DNA of 46,853 nt from Collinsella tanakaei (GTDB lineage: Bacteria > Actinomycetota > Coriobacteriia > Coriobacteriales > Coriobacteriaceae), in assembly GCF_016902615.1 (NCBI RefSeq), contig NZ_JACJMB010000018.1, positions 1-46,853 of the forward strand, written 5' to 3'. The notes beneath the pieces were generated by a model, which worked only from the letters and a program-made list of their open reading frames with translations, ran no database searches and had not been told where the DNA came from. Made by a program: the position numbers and the translations under genes. Positions 15,125 to 23,677 of the stretch are shown here, piece by piece; the first letter of the stretch is position 1, and every line of letters begins with the position of its first letter.

Positions 15125-17359
15125 CTACATCACGTGCGTCGACTCGAGGGCTTCCTCGAAGCGCTTGACGGCGGTCGCCGTCGGGCGGCACAGCAGCAAC
15201 CCAAGCGCGAGCGCGGGCACGGCGTAGGCCGCGAGAATGGCCAGCTGGATCCAGAAATCGTCGTTGTAGACGCCGAAGAGCGCCGCGCGCATGGCGCCTT
15301 CCGCGTGCACGAAGGGCAGCCATGCGTAGATCGTCTGGAACACCGGGGGCAGCATCTGGGCGGGAAACGTTCCGCCGGCGCCGGCGACCTGCACGACCAT
15401 GAGGACGACGGCGACCGCCTTGCCGATGTCGCCGAACGACGAGGTGAGCGCGAAGATGATGCTGATGAACACCACGGATGCGAGGCATCCCGCGAGCAGG
15501 AAAAGGCCGGGGTGCGCGCACTGCACGCCCAGATAGCCGACGTCGCCTATGCAGATGATGGCCGCCTGGATGATACCCGTGCTGCAGAAGAGCGCCAGGC
15601 GCCCCAGATAGGCTTGCGTCACCGTGCAGCCCGTCTCCTGCAGCGCCTGCGCGCTCGGCGTCGCCTTGATGAGCGCGGCGAGGACCACCCCGCCGATCCA
15701 AATGGCGAGCGTCGTGTAGAAGGGTGCCATGGCCGAGCCGTTGTTCTCGACGGGGAAGACCGCGTGGCGCTCGATGCTCACGGGCTCGGCCATGAAGGCG
15801 CCGAGCTCCGCGGGCGAGGTCAGAAGGATCGTGCGCACCTGGTCCATGTCGGACGAATCGAGGGCGCGGGACAGCGCGCCCTGCAGCTCGCCGATGCGCG
15901 TCGCGGCGCTCTCGAGGTCCTCGGCCGTCTGGCCGAGCGTGGCGTGCATCCCGTCCAGGTTGCCGCTTGCTGCCTGGGTGGCGGCGGCCACGGCGGCGCC
16001 GGTGCGCTCGAGGTCCTGAAGCGCGCTGTCCGCGCCGGTCGCGGTGGCCTCCAGGGTGCCGGCGAGGTCTGTCAGCGAGCCGTCGAGCGAGGTGTTGAAC
16101 GAGTCGCCGGCGGAGGTGAGCGCGCTCTGCGCGTCGGCCACCATCTGGGTGAGTTCGGCGCGCGCCGTGTCGGCATCGGCGCGTCCCTGCTCAAGGTCGC
16201 CGGCAGTTCTCTCGATACCTGCCGAGAGGTTCTCGAGTTCTTCGATCGCGCGCCCGACACGCTGCGCGAGCCCCTCGATGGTCAGGCTGACCTCGAGGAC
16301 CTTCGTGTACTCGGCTGAACCGACCTGGAAATGGCTTTCCATCTGCTTGACGAGCGTGTCCTGCCCATCAAGGGTGTCGGCGAGCTTGCGCAGCGCATCG
16401 AGTCGCTGCTGGATGGCGCTGTCGACATCCGCGAGGGCAGACGTCATGCGGTCGATGTGCCCGCCCGCGGTATCCATCGCGTTACCGATCGCCGCGCTGA
16501 CGCCGTCGAGGCTCGCCGCCCCGGTATCGAGCGCCCCCTTGACGGAGGCCGTGGCATCCTCGAGCGCGCCATCGAGTCCGCGCACGCCGTCGGCGCCGTC
16601 GCGCAGGGCGGCAGCGAGTCCGCCCTCGGTGTCGGTCAGGGCGGAAAGCGAGGTGGAGCTCGCGTCGAGCAGGTGCTGGGCGGATCCGACGAGGTCGCCT
16701 GCCGCCTGCACGCTGCCGGCGGTGCTTGAGAGGGTCTGTGCGCTGCCGTCGAGGGCGGACTGCATAGCGCGCGCGACGGTTGCGAGCTGTCCGTCGTCGA
16801 GCATGCCGGAGAGCTGCTTCAAGGCACCTGTGCCCACGTCGGTCACGGCGCGGGCGAAGCCGGTGTCGATATCCTCCTGGATGGAGGAGGACGCCTTGTT
16901 CGTCACGATCTCGGCGATGGCGTTGGCCTTCTGGTTCTGCATGAATGTCACCTTCGCCTGGCGCGCCTCGCCACCAAGACCGCTGAGCAGGCAGGACGAG
17001 AAGTCCTTCGGGATGATGAGGGCGGCGTAGTAGGAGCCGGCGGCAAGGCCGGACTCCGCCTTGTCGCGCGCGGCGGGCTCGTAGCCGATCGAGCTGGAGG
17101 CAAGCAGGGTGGAGACGACCTCGTCGCCGAGGTTGAGCTTCAGGGGCACGAGGTCGCTTTCGTATCCCTCGTCCTCGTTCACGAGGGCGACCTTGAGGTT
17201 CTTCGTGTTGCCGTAGGGGTCCCAGCTTCCCGCGATGTTGAACCACGCGTAGAAGGACGGCACGACGAGGATGCCGACCATGACGACGATGCTCACGGCG
17301 TTGGCGTATGCGTGCCGCGCGTCGCGGCGGATGAAGGACAGCAGGCGATGCATGGTCAT
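15125..17359 (-). CDS. YhgE/Pip domain membrane protein (second of pair)
   Basis: 744 residues. The N-terminal YhgE/Pip part has a first membrane helix (IVVMVGILVVPSFYAWFNIA) followed by WDPYGNTKNLKVALVNEDEG. A long Ala/Ser/Asp/Leu-rich helical, coiled-coil-like region spans about 200-500. Five or six C-terminal membrane segments follow, including FPAQMLPPVFQTIYAWLPFV. Related proteins include phage infection protein and the EsaA-type subunits of type VII secretion. The ATG at 17359 shares one base with the TGA of the upstream paralogue (TGATG), implying translational coupling. GAAAGG lies just upstream. Confidence 0.8.
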   Translation of the reverse strand: MTMHRLLSFIRRDARHAYANAVSIVVMVGILVVPSFYAWFNIAGSWDPYGNTKNLKVALVNEDEGYESDLVPLKLNLGDEVVSTLLASSSIGYEPAARDKAESGLAAGSYYAALIIPKDFSSCLLSGLGGEARQAKVTFMQNQKANAIAEIVTNKASSSIQEDIDTGFARAVTDVGTGALKQLSGMLDDGQLATVARAMQSALDGSAQTLSSTAGSVQAAGDLVGSAQHLLDASSTSLSALTDTEGGLAAALRDGADGVRGLDGALEDATASVKGALDTGAASLDGVSAAIGNAMDTAGGHIDRMTSALADVDSAIQQRLDALRKLADTLDGQDTLVKQMESHFQVGSAEYTKVLEVSLTIEGLAQRVGRAIEELENLSAGIERTAGDLEQGRADADTARAELTQMVADAQSALTSAGDSFNTSLDGSLTDLAGTLEATATGADSALQDLERTGAAVAAATQAASGNLDGMHATLGQTAEDLESAATRIGELQGALSRALDSSDMDQVRTILLTSPAELGAFMAEPVSIERHAVFPVENNGSAMAPFYTTLAIWIGGVVLAALIKATPSAQALQETGCTVTQAYLGRLALFCSTGIIQAAIICIGDVGYLGVQCAHPGLFLLAGCLASVVFISIIFALTSSFGDIGKAVAVVLMVVQVAGAGGTFPAQMLPPVFQTIYAWLPFVHAEGAMRAALFGVYNDDFWIQLAILAAYAVPALALGLLLCRPTATAVKRFEEALESTHVM

Positions 17360-19938
17360 CAGGACCTTTCGGAGCCGGTGGGTGCGATCTTGGCGGTGGG
17401 GTCCGCGGCGCGGGCGGACAGGTGCTGCGTGGGTGCGGCGGTCAGGGTGCGCCGGGCGCGCGCGTGCAGGAACTCGACGACGATGAGGTAGGTGCATGTC
17501 GCCGTGAGCGCGACGGTCCAGCAGATGAGCAGCGGCAGCGGGTCCGCCAAGACGAACTGGAGCACCACGAGCAGCACGGCCTCGCACGCGAGCGCGACGG
17601 TGCCGCGCGTCACGAGGACGGGGTAGGCGCGCTCGAGGCGCTCGGCGCGGGCGGGGTCGTCCAGCACGCCGGAGATGCGCGCCGTGCGGTCCGGTTCCGC
17701 TAGGGCGGCATCTGCACCCACGTGCTCGGCGATCATGAGGTCGGTCTCGGCGAGCCTGCGGTCGAACAGCGCGTTCACGCTGACGAGCCGGCGGCGGGCG
17801 CCGATTCCGATGGCGAGCGCGGGTATGCAGAACAAAAGGAGCATCCCCAGGTTCGCCGCGTAGGCGCCGTCGTAGAAGCCCGCTACCGCCTCGCGCATGG
17901 CGTCGATGCCGTAGGTGAAGGGCAACCACGGATGGAGCGCCTGGAAGAAGTCGGGCATCATCTCGATGGGGTAGGTGCCCGCCGCGCCCGGGATCTGGAG
18001 CACCACGAGCAGCACGCCGAGCGCCTTGCCGATGTGCTTGAAGGAGATGGCGAGCGCGTAGACGATGAGAACGTAGACGAGCGAGGCGATCATGCCCGCG
18101 GCCACGTATGCCACGGGCTCGACGCATTGGATGCCGAGCACGATGTCGCCGGTGCAGCAGATGATCGCCTGCACCTGGCCGAGCATCGCGAGCAGAAGCC
18201 AACGGCCGACAAAGCCCTGCCAGGGCCGGAACGTGCCCACGCCCTCGGGGTCGACCTCCAGCTTGAAGATGGCGACGAGGACGAAGCCGCCCACCCACAG
18301 GGCGAGGTTCGTATAGAACGGGGCGACGCCCGAGCCGTAGTTTTTCACGGGGAAGATCGGGTGGTTCTCCATCGTGATGGGCGCGCTCAGGTAGCTGCCT
18401 GTATGCGCGGGGTCGAGCTGGGCGATCTTGTCCAGCTCCGTGAAGGCCTGCGCACTCGAGAGGGCGTCGATGTCGTCCGCCACGCCGCCCGTGCGCTCGG
18501 CTGCGACGCGGAGGGTATCTGCCGTGTCGTTCGCCAGGGTGACGGTCTGCGCGAGCAGGTCGTCGAGCTCGGCGAGCAGGGTGTCGGCCTGGCTGGTCGC
18601 CGGGCCGATGGCCTCCAGGGTGCCGGTGAGCTGGCTGCCGGCGTCGGCGAAGTCGTCGAGTGCGGCGGAGATGTCGCCCGTGGTGTCGGCGGCGAGGCCC
18701 GACTGCAGGTCCGCCAGCCCCTGGGAGCCGCTTTGCACGGCGTCGTTCACCGAGGCGGAAAGGCTGCGCACGGCGTCGGCGTCCGCCTTGATGGCGTCCG
18801 ATACGCCCTGCAGCCGGTCGAGCTGCTCTGTCTGGCCGTCGGTGAGCGTGATGAGCGCCGAGATCTCGGTATCGAGTGCGCCCGCGATGTCGTTGCGGAT
18901 CGCCTCCTGCTCGCCGTTTGCGGCGGGAAGCTCGAGGATGGCCGTGCGTGCGAACTCGAGGGAGGCCTTGAAGGTCTGCACGGTGCCGTCAAGCGCGCGC
19001 ACGGCGGCGATGGCGTTGTCGATGGTGCCCTGGGCCCAGCCGATGTCACCGGTGATGGCGCCGATGTCGTAGGCGGCGCTCGACGACAGGCCGGCGAGCG
19101 TGCCGCCGGCGTCTGCGAGGGCGCCGGTGAGGTCGCCCGCCAGGGTGCGGGCGTCGCCGCGCATGCTCTTGGCGCGCTCGAGCGCGTGGTCGAGGTCGCC
19201 GGCAAGCGTGCTCGCCTGGGTCGAGGCGCTGTTCAGCGAGCTGCGCGCATCCGCGATGGCGGCGCGCGAGGTTGAGACGGCGGCATCCATGCCCGCGAGG
19301 CCGTCGGCGAGCTCCGTGGCCTGCGAGGCCGCTTCGCGCAGGGTGGCCGCGGTGCTGTTGATGCCGTTGCGCGCGGTGTCGAGCGCCTCGCCCGAGGCGC
19401 CCTTGAGCTTCTCGCCCGCCACCTCGCCCACGACGCGGACGAACTCGCTCGAGATCTGGCTCTCGAGTGTGGTGGCGCCCGTGTCGGTCACCTTCGGGGC
19501 GATGGCGTTTTCCTTCTCGTTCACGTAGTAGTCGATATGCGCCGGCTGCGCGTTGCCATCGAGCACGCCGGAGAGCGTCGAGGTGAAGTCGCTCGGGATG
19601 ATGAAGGCGGCATAGGCGTCGCCCTCGCGGACGTTGTCGATGGCCTCCTGCTCGCTGTTGTCGAATATCCAGTTCAGCTGGTCGTTTTCCTCCAGGCGCT
19701 GGCGAACCATGTCGCCGGCGTTGACATGCCCCATGTCCGGAATGTCGGCACCCGTGTCCTCGATGACGACGGCGACCGGCACGGTGGAGGTGTTCTCGTA
19801 GGGGTTCCAGTTGGCGAGGATGTTGATCCAGGCGTAGAGCGAGGGGATGATGCACACGCCGATGGTGACCAGGACGGCTGCGGGATTGCGCAGGACGCGT
19901 CTGAGGTCCCGGATAAAGATGCGTATGACGGTTCCCAT
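17359..19938 (-). CDS. YhgE/Pip domain membrane protein (first of pair)
   Basis: 859 residues with the same plan as the paralogue downstream: an N-terminal helix (IGVCIIPSLYAWINILANWN) followed by PYENTSTVPVAVV, a long helical extracytoplasmic region with many Ala/Asp/Leu heptads, and C-terminal membrane helices with TYPIEMMPDFFQALHPWLPF. It has an extra C-terminal part of about 120 residues with two more helices (near 780-830) that the second copy lacks. AAGGGAGACCC precedes the ATG. The divergent TetR gene and its operator at 20025 probably control the pair. Confidence 0.82.
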   Translation of the reverse strand: MGTVIRIFIRDLRRVLRNPAAVLVTIGVCIIPSLYAWINILANWNPYENTSTVPVAVVIEDTGADIPDMGHVNAGDMVRQRLEENDQLNWIFDNSEQEAIDNVREGDAYAAFIIPSDFTSTLSGVLDGNAQPAHIDYYVNEKENAIAPKVTDTGATTLESQISSEFVRVVGEVAGEKLKGASGEALDTARNGINSTAATLREAASQATELADGLAGMDAAVSTSRAAIADARSSLNSASTQASTLAGDLDHALERAKSMRGDARTLAGDLTGALADAGGTLAGLSSSAAYDIGAITGDIGWAQGTIDNAIAAVRALDGTVQTFKASLEFARTAILELPAANGEQEAIRNDIAGALDTEISALITLTDGQTEQLDRLQGVSDAIKADADAVRSLSASVNDAVQSGSQGLADLQSGLAADTTGDISAALDDFADAGSQLTGTLEAIGPATSQADTLLAELDDLLAQTVTLANDTADTLRVAAERTGGVADDIDALSSAQAFTELDKIAQLDPAHTGSYLSAPITMENHPIFPVKNYGSGVAPFYTNLALWVGGFVLVAIFKLEVDPEGVGTFRPWQGFVGRWLLLAMLGQVQAIICCTGDIVLGIQCVEPVAYVAAGMIASLVYVLIVYALAISFKHIGKALGVLLVVLQIPGAAGTYPIEMMPDFFQALHPWLPFTYGIDAMREAVAGFYDGAYAANLGMLLLFCIPALAIGIGARRRLVSVNALFDRRLAETDLMIAEHVGADAALAEPDRTARISGVLDDPARAERLERAYPVLVTRGTVALACEAVLLVVLQFVLADPLPLLICWTVALTATCTYLIVVEFLHARARRTLTAAPTQHLSARAADPTAKIAPTGSERS

Positions 19939-20024
19939 GGGTCTCCCTTGCGATTCGTCGATTCACGGTTCGGCATGTCTTCCCGATTCTGTGGAAATAC
20001 CCGGTTACTATACGCTCAACCGAT

Positions 20025-20065
20025 TTTTTTGAAAAGAGTTCAAAAAAGTTGCATGGTGATATAAT
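20025..20065 (+). promoter_or_regulatory. operator and promoter between yhgE pair and TetR gene
   Basis: A perfect palindrome, TTTTTTGAA-N5-TTCAAAAAA (20025-20047), lies between the divergent genes. TATAAT at 20060-20065 is a good -10 for the TetR gene, with GTTCAA (inside the palindrome) as a weak -35 at 16-bp spacing. The overlap suggests autorepression and repression of the yhgE operon; binding is inferred. Confidence 0.6.
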
Positions 20066-20092
20066 TACGCACGCGATATGCAAGGAGGTGCG

Positions 20093-20719
20093 ATGGGCGT
20101 CCAGACGGATCAGCCAGCGGGTCAGACGAGGACCCGCAAGAGCGCAGCGACGCGCGAGAAGATCATGGCCGCCGCGACCGAGCTTATGGTCGAGCGCCGC
20201 GGCACGGGGTTTCAGCTTGTTGAGGTGTCCGAGCGCTGTGGCATGTCCAAGGGCTCGCTCTACTATTACTTCGCCGACAAGGGCGCGCTCGTCCAGGCGG
20301 TGTTCAACCGCGCGCTCGAGGACCTGGTGGCGGACATCGAGGCGATCGTGGCGCAAGCGCCCTCTGCCCGTGCGGCGATTTTGGGGCTCGTGGAGGCCGT
20401 GTCCCGGGCCATGCGGCCGGCAAGCCCGTTGACCCTGGCGCTCGCCCACGGCATCTGGGACGTGGAGCACGAGGTCCTGCCGCATGTGAAGGAGCACCTC
20501 GAGCGAATTATCGCAATCCTCGAGGCGCAGCTCGAGCGCGCGAAGGGGGAGGGCATCGTGCGTGCGGATACGAGGTGCCATTTCGTCGCGGTCGCCGTCA
20601 TCGGCGCGTTCGCGATCACCGAGTATGCCGATTCTGGAACCGACGACGCCGAAGACACCGAGGCGTTCGTGCACGGCGTGCTCGACATGATCTTCCACGG
20701 CATCGGCGTGGAAGCGTAG
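20093..20719 (+). CDS. TetR/AcrR family transcriptional regulator
   Basis: 208 residues. The N-terminal TetR domain (about 20-65) has CGMSKGSLYYYFADKGALV; the C-terminal half is a helical ligand domain. AAGGAGG ends 5 nt before the ATG at 20093, which is preferred over the ATG at 20078 that precedes the AGGAGG. Divergent from the yhgE/pip pair with a palindromic operator between them, so it is the likely local repressor. TetR genes beside YhgE/Pip genes are common in Gram-positives. Confidence 0.85.
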   Translation: MGVQTDQPAGQTRTRKSAATREKIMAAATELMVERRGTGFQLVEVSERCGMSKGSLYYYFADKGALVQAVFNRALEDLVADIEAIVAQAPSARAAILGLVEAVSRAMRPASPLTLALAHGIWDVEHEVLPHVKEHLERIIAILEAQLERAKGEGIVRADTRCHFVAVAVIGAFAITEYADSGTDDAEDTEAFVHGVLDMIFHGIGVEA

Positions 20720-21316
20720 GGGTGTTTTGCTTCTGGGGACATGCCGGAGCGTAGAGCTCTGGGCTTTGTTTTGCGCTCCCACGACCTGGTCCTACCTTGG
20801 AGCCGGGGTTTTGGGTTGCCAATCTAAACGCCCGTGATTCGGGAGAGGCTCCTACCTGCATAATCCTGTGATCAAGCTGTATAAAATTGCCCTGCTCAAA
20901 TTGCAGTCTCATAGGCACTTTATATAAAAGATTGTCAGGGGTACGATTTTTGGGTGCCAATCGCCCATAGGCGCTATACCTCCTGATATTTTCCCAGTTG
21001 AATCCTGCGGAAACGCTGGGGGTCTCCGACCTATGGGGAAAGCGCACCCGAAAATCGTACCCCTGACAATATGTAATATGTATTCATGGGGTTTGAGACG
21101 GTCCTGACCAGGCGTCAGGCTGTCGCAGGATGTGCGTGTAGCGCCGTTGCGCGATGTGTCGTGATGAGGCATCGGAATGTTGCTCAGCAGAAACGATAGG
21201 ATGCTGCAAGAGGTGGGTGCCAGCTGTTATGACTTCGATTCACCATGCCACTCAGTGGATGCCGTAGGGGTTCGGCGTATTGAGAAAAGGGTTGCTTCGG
21301 TTTGGGGTGAGCGGCG
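20720..21316. other. intergenic region holding only the MITE-like repeat
   Basis: Apart from the inverted-repeat element at 20931-21070, no gene or further strong signal was found. Frames across it on the minus strand merely read through the repeat. Confidence 0.45.
20931..21070. repeat. 140-bp palindromic-ended repeat (MITE-like)
   Basis: Inverted terminal repeats of 27 bp at 20931-20957 and 21044-21070 match at 26 positions and begin ATTGTCAGGGGTACG. An inner pair (CCCATAGG / CCTATGGG) lies inside them. There is no coding capacity. The size and ends suggest a non-autonomous mobile or repetitive element. No clear target duplication is visible. Confidence 0.6.
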
Positions 21317-21712
21317 TTAGTGAGGGGGGTCGAACGGTTTCCAATCGTAGGCACTGAGGGGAAATTCGTCATCGTACCCAACCTCCCCGATCCATCCCAG
21401 GTCGATGTTGCTTCCGAGTTCAGGAAGCCCTGGTGAACCGCGACCGAGCATGTGGTCAAAAGCGACTTCCCCTGTGTCGCCGATATCGAGCGTAGACGAT
21501 ATGAAGCCATCCGCGTCGGTGTCGATGACAGTAACGAGCACGGAGAGTGAATCCGTGTCGACAGCATCAACGTGGACGATGGCTCTGCAGAGAATGGGTC
21601 CTCCGGCGCTGGGTGCATTAACGTAGCTGAGAACGGCGAAGACGATTGTCGCCGCAAAAAAGAGCGCAAGCAACGCGGTGGCAAGAGCGCGGAGTACGGT
21701 TTCGCGGCCCAT
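21317..21712 (-). CDS. hypothetical exported or membrane-anchored protein
   Basis: 131 residues. A hydrophobic N-terminal segment (about 8-32, LATALLALFFAATIVFAVLS) acts as a signal anchor. The remainder is an acidic extracytoplasmic domain with ILCRAIVHVDAVDTDSLSVL and a Trp/Asp-rich end. TAGGAGACGAT precedes the ATG. The translation is unbroken, but I recognise no family. It lies downstream of the broken HEPN gene on the same strand and may be co-transcribed with it. Confidence 0.6.
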   Translation of the reverse strand: MGRETVLRALATALLALFFAATIVFAVLSYVNAPSAGGPILCRAIVHVDAVDTDSLSVLVTVIDTDADGFISSTLDIGDTGEVAFDHMLGRGSPGLPELGSNIDLGWIGEVGYDDEFPLSAYDWKPFDPPH

Positions 21713-21743
21713 ATCGTCTCCTAAAGGTTCGGCGACGCTGTCA

Positions 21744-22154
21744 CTAGGGCAGCTCGTTGAGCTGATCTTCTCCGTAGCGCTCCAAGATATCCTGCTTTAG
21801 TTGATCAAATGCGGGAATGTGGTCGTTAATGACCGTCGTTGCGAGGTTCTGGGCGAGTACAGCATCGTAAATATGTGTCGTGTCGTTGCGGTCCCGCAAC
21901 ATGCGCAGCCACGTCTCCTCGTCAAGGAAGTCGAAGAAGCGATACGCGTGCTTGATGATTTCGCGGGGCGAACCTGATGCGGCAATTGAGTCTCCCTCAA
22001 AGGTGAGAAGGGCTTTGAGGAGCTTTCAGGATAGTTCAAATTGGAGCGAGAATTAATCGATGATGCCGCTTTGTATAACAACGTTCGTCAGGTCCTGTTG
22101 AGGAGCGCGCGTGAGTACATCGAGTGCGGAGCAATAGTTATCAAACTTCTTCAT
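21744..22154 (-). pseudogene. HEPN (HI0074/HepT-like) partner of MNT, two nonsense codons
   Basis: One minus frame of 137 codons reads MKKFDNYCSALDVLTRAPQQ and on to ERYGEDQLNEL. It contains the HEPN RNase motif RNDTTH (residues 89-94) and the FELS-KLLKALLTFEG region of the nucleotidyltransferase substrate-binding family. Two in-frame stops break it: TAA at codon 34 (22053-22055) and TGA at codon 43 (22026-22028), where the family usually has Lys and Trp. The frame is otherwise intact and overlaps the MNT gene by 14 bp, so decay or sequence error is recent. Confidence 0.7.
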
Positions 22155-22428
22155 AGAGCACAACCCCATCGCGTTTGATTTCCGAACGAAGTTCTTCCGA
22201 TTTGACGGTATCAAGATTGATGACATCAACTCCCAATACCGACCACAGGTCGTTCTGCACGGCGTCCTCGAAGGCCTCTGGTACAGGACATCCCTCGATG
22301 GCTACGTCGACGTCACTCTTGACTAGATTGGTCCCCCGGGCGCGGGATCCGAAAAGGATAACGCGGCGCGTGCCGGTGCGCGCCGCGTTATCAGCAATTT
22401 GTCGATACACCTGCTCGATGGGAACCAT
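22141..22428 (-). CDS. MNT-domain nucleotidyltransferase (HI0073/MntA-like)
   Basis: 95 residues with the minimal nucleotidyltransferase motif GS-X10-DXD: GSRARGTNLVKSDVDVAIEG, with Gly27, Ser28, Asp39 and Asp41. In type VII toxin-antitoxin systems such MntA proteins inactivate the HEPN RNase by adding AMPs to it. AAAGGATTCAC precedes the ATG. The cognate HEPN gene follows with overlap but carries two stops, so the pair as read would be an antitoxin without a toxin. Confidence 0.8.
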   Translation of the reverse strand: MVPIEQVYRQIADNAARTGTRRVILFGSRARGTNLVKSDVDVAIEGCPVPEAFEDAVQNDLWSVLGVDVINLDTVKSEELRSEIKRDGVVLYEEV

Positions 22429-22469
22429 GTGAATCCTTTCGCGAACTCAGGTCTATGGTTTCCGTTCTC

Positions 22470-23471
22470 TCACATGATGGCTGCGGCCACGATGTAGGCG
22501 ACGTAGAGCAGCACGAACACGATGCCGTTGCGCCTGCTCATCGTGTGGCGCGGCCCGATGTAGGCGAACGCGATGAGTGCGGCGGTTGCCAGCGCGAGCA
22601 GGATGAGGTCGGGGTTGTAGGACGCGGCGTAGGGAACGGTGGTCACGAGCGCCGGCAGGCCCATGACAAGCAGCAGATTCGCCACGTTGGATCCCACGAC
22701 GTTGCCCACGGCGAGGTCGGTGTTGCCGCGCAGCGCCGCCACGACGCTGGTGATGAGCTCGGGCAGGCAGGTGCCGAGCGCGATGACGGTGATGCCGATG
22801 AGGCGCTCGCTGATGCCCAGGCTCTCGGCGAGGGACACGGCGTGGTCGATCGTGAGGTCGGCGCCGACCTTGAGCAGGCCGATGCCCGCGACGATGAGGA
22901 CGATGGCGGCAAGGGGATGCGTGCGGGCGCGGTCGATGAGCGCGCGGATGCCGCTCTCGACGGCCTTCTCGAGCTCAGGGGCGTCGGCGTCAGCCTCGGC
23001 ATCTTCCTCCTGGTCGCCCTCGCGCATGCCGACGACGATCGTGCGCGCCATGAAGGCGGCGAAGGCGATGAGCAGGATGATGCCGTCGATGAGAGACAGG
23101 CTGCCGTCCAGGTTCGCCAGCAACGCGAGCAGGCCGATGGCGGCGATGCTCGCCGGCACCTCGAAGCGCTGCGTCTGGCGTGTGAGGCGAATGGGCGCGA
23201 TGACGGCGGATAGGCCGAGGATGAGCAGCAGGTTCGCCAGGCAGCTGCCCACGACGTTGCCGACGGCCATGTCGGAATAGCCGCTGGCCGCCGAGCTCAC
23301 GCTCACGACGATCTCGGGTGCCGCCGTGCCGACGGCGACGAGCGTGAGGCCGATGACGCGGTCGCTCATGCCGAAACGCCGCGCGATGCCGCACGAGCCG
23401 TCGACGAGGAAGTTCGCGCCGAAGATGAGCAGGGCGAATCCTATAACGATGAAAATGAGGTCAAGGACCAT
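22470..23471 (-). CDS. calcium/sodium antiporter (YrbG-type, CaCA family)
   Basis: 333 residues with two inverted copies of the Na/Ca exchanger repeat. The alpha-1 region has GTAAPEIVVS and GNVVGSCLANLLLILG; the alpha-2 region has GTCLPELITS and GNVVGSNVANLLLVMG. About ten membrane helices are visible, with an acidic cytoplasmic loop (EGDQEEDAEADADAPELE) in the middle. GGAGGGAAG abuts the ATG at 23471; the longer frame upstream adds 22 unlikely residues. It probably exchanges Ca2+ for Na+ or H+ across the cytoplasmic membrane. Confidence 0.85.
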   Translation of the reverse strand: MVLDLIFIVIGFALLIFGANFLVDGSCGIARRFGMSDRVIGLTLVAVGTAAPEIVVSVSSAASGYSDMAVGNVVGSCLANLLLILGLSAVIAPIRLTRQTQRFEVPASIAAIGLLALLANLDGSLSLIDGIILLIAFAAFMARTIVVGMREGDQEEDAEADADAPELEKAVESGIRALIDRARTHPLAAIVLIVAGIGLLKVGADLTIDHAVSLAESLGISERLIGITVIALGTCLPELITSVVAALRGNTDLAVGNVVGSNVANLLLVMGLPALVTTVPYAASYNPDLILLALATAALIAFAYIGPRHTMSRRNGIVFVLLYVAYIVAAAIM

Positions 23472-23677
23472 CTTCCCTCCGATCCCACATGCGATCCGGC
23501 GGGTCCCTATCTTTCCGCCGGCGCACGCGATGTACATACACGCACTACGTTTACCCGCTCAGAGGCGGTTTCTGGAAGAGCCGGAGGGCGCATCCAGACG
23601 GAATGCAAATATGTGAGGGAATTGGGGACAGATAGTGGAAACGCGATGGCCGCCTGAGCTCCGCTGCCGTCGACGGT

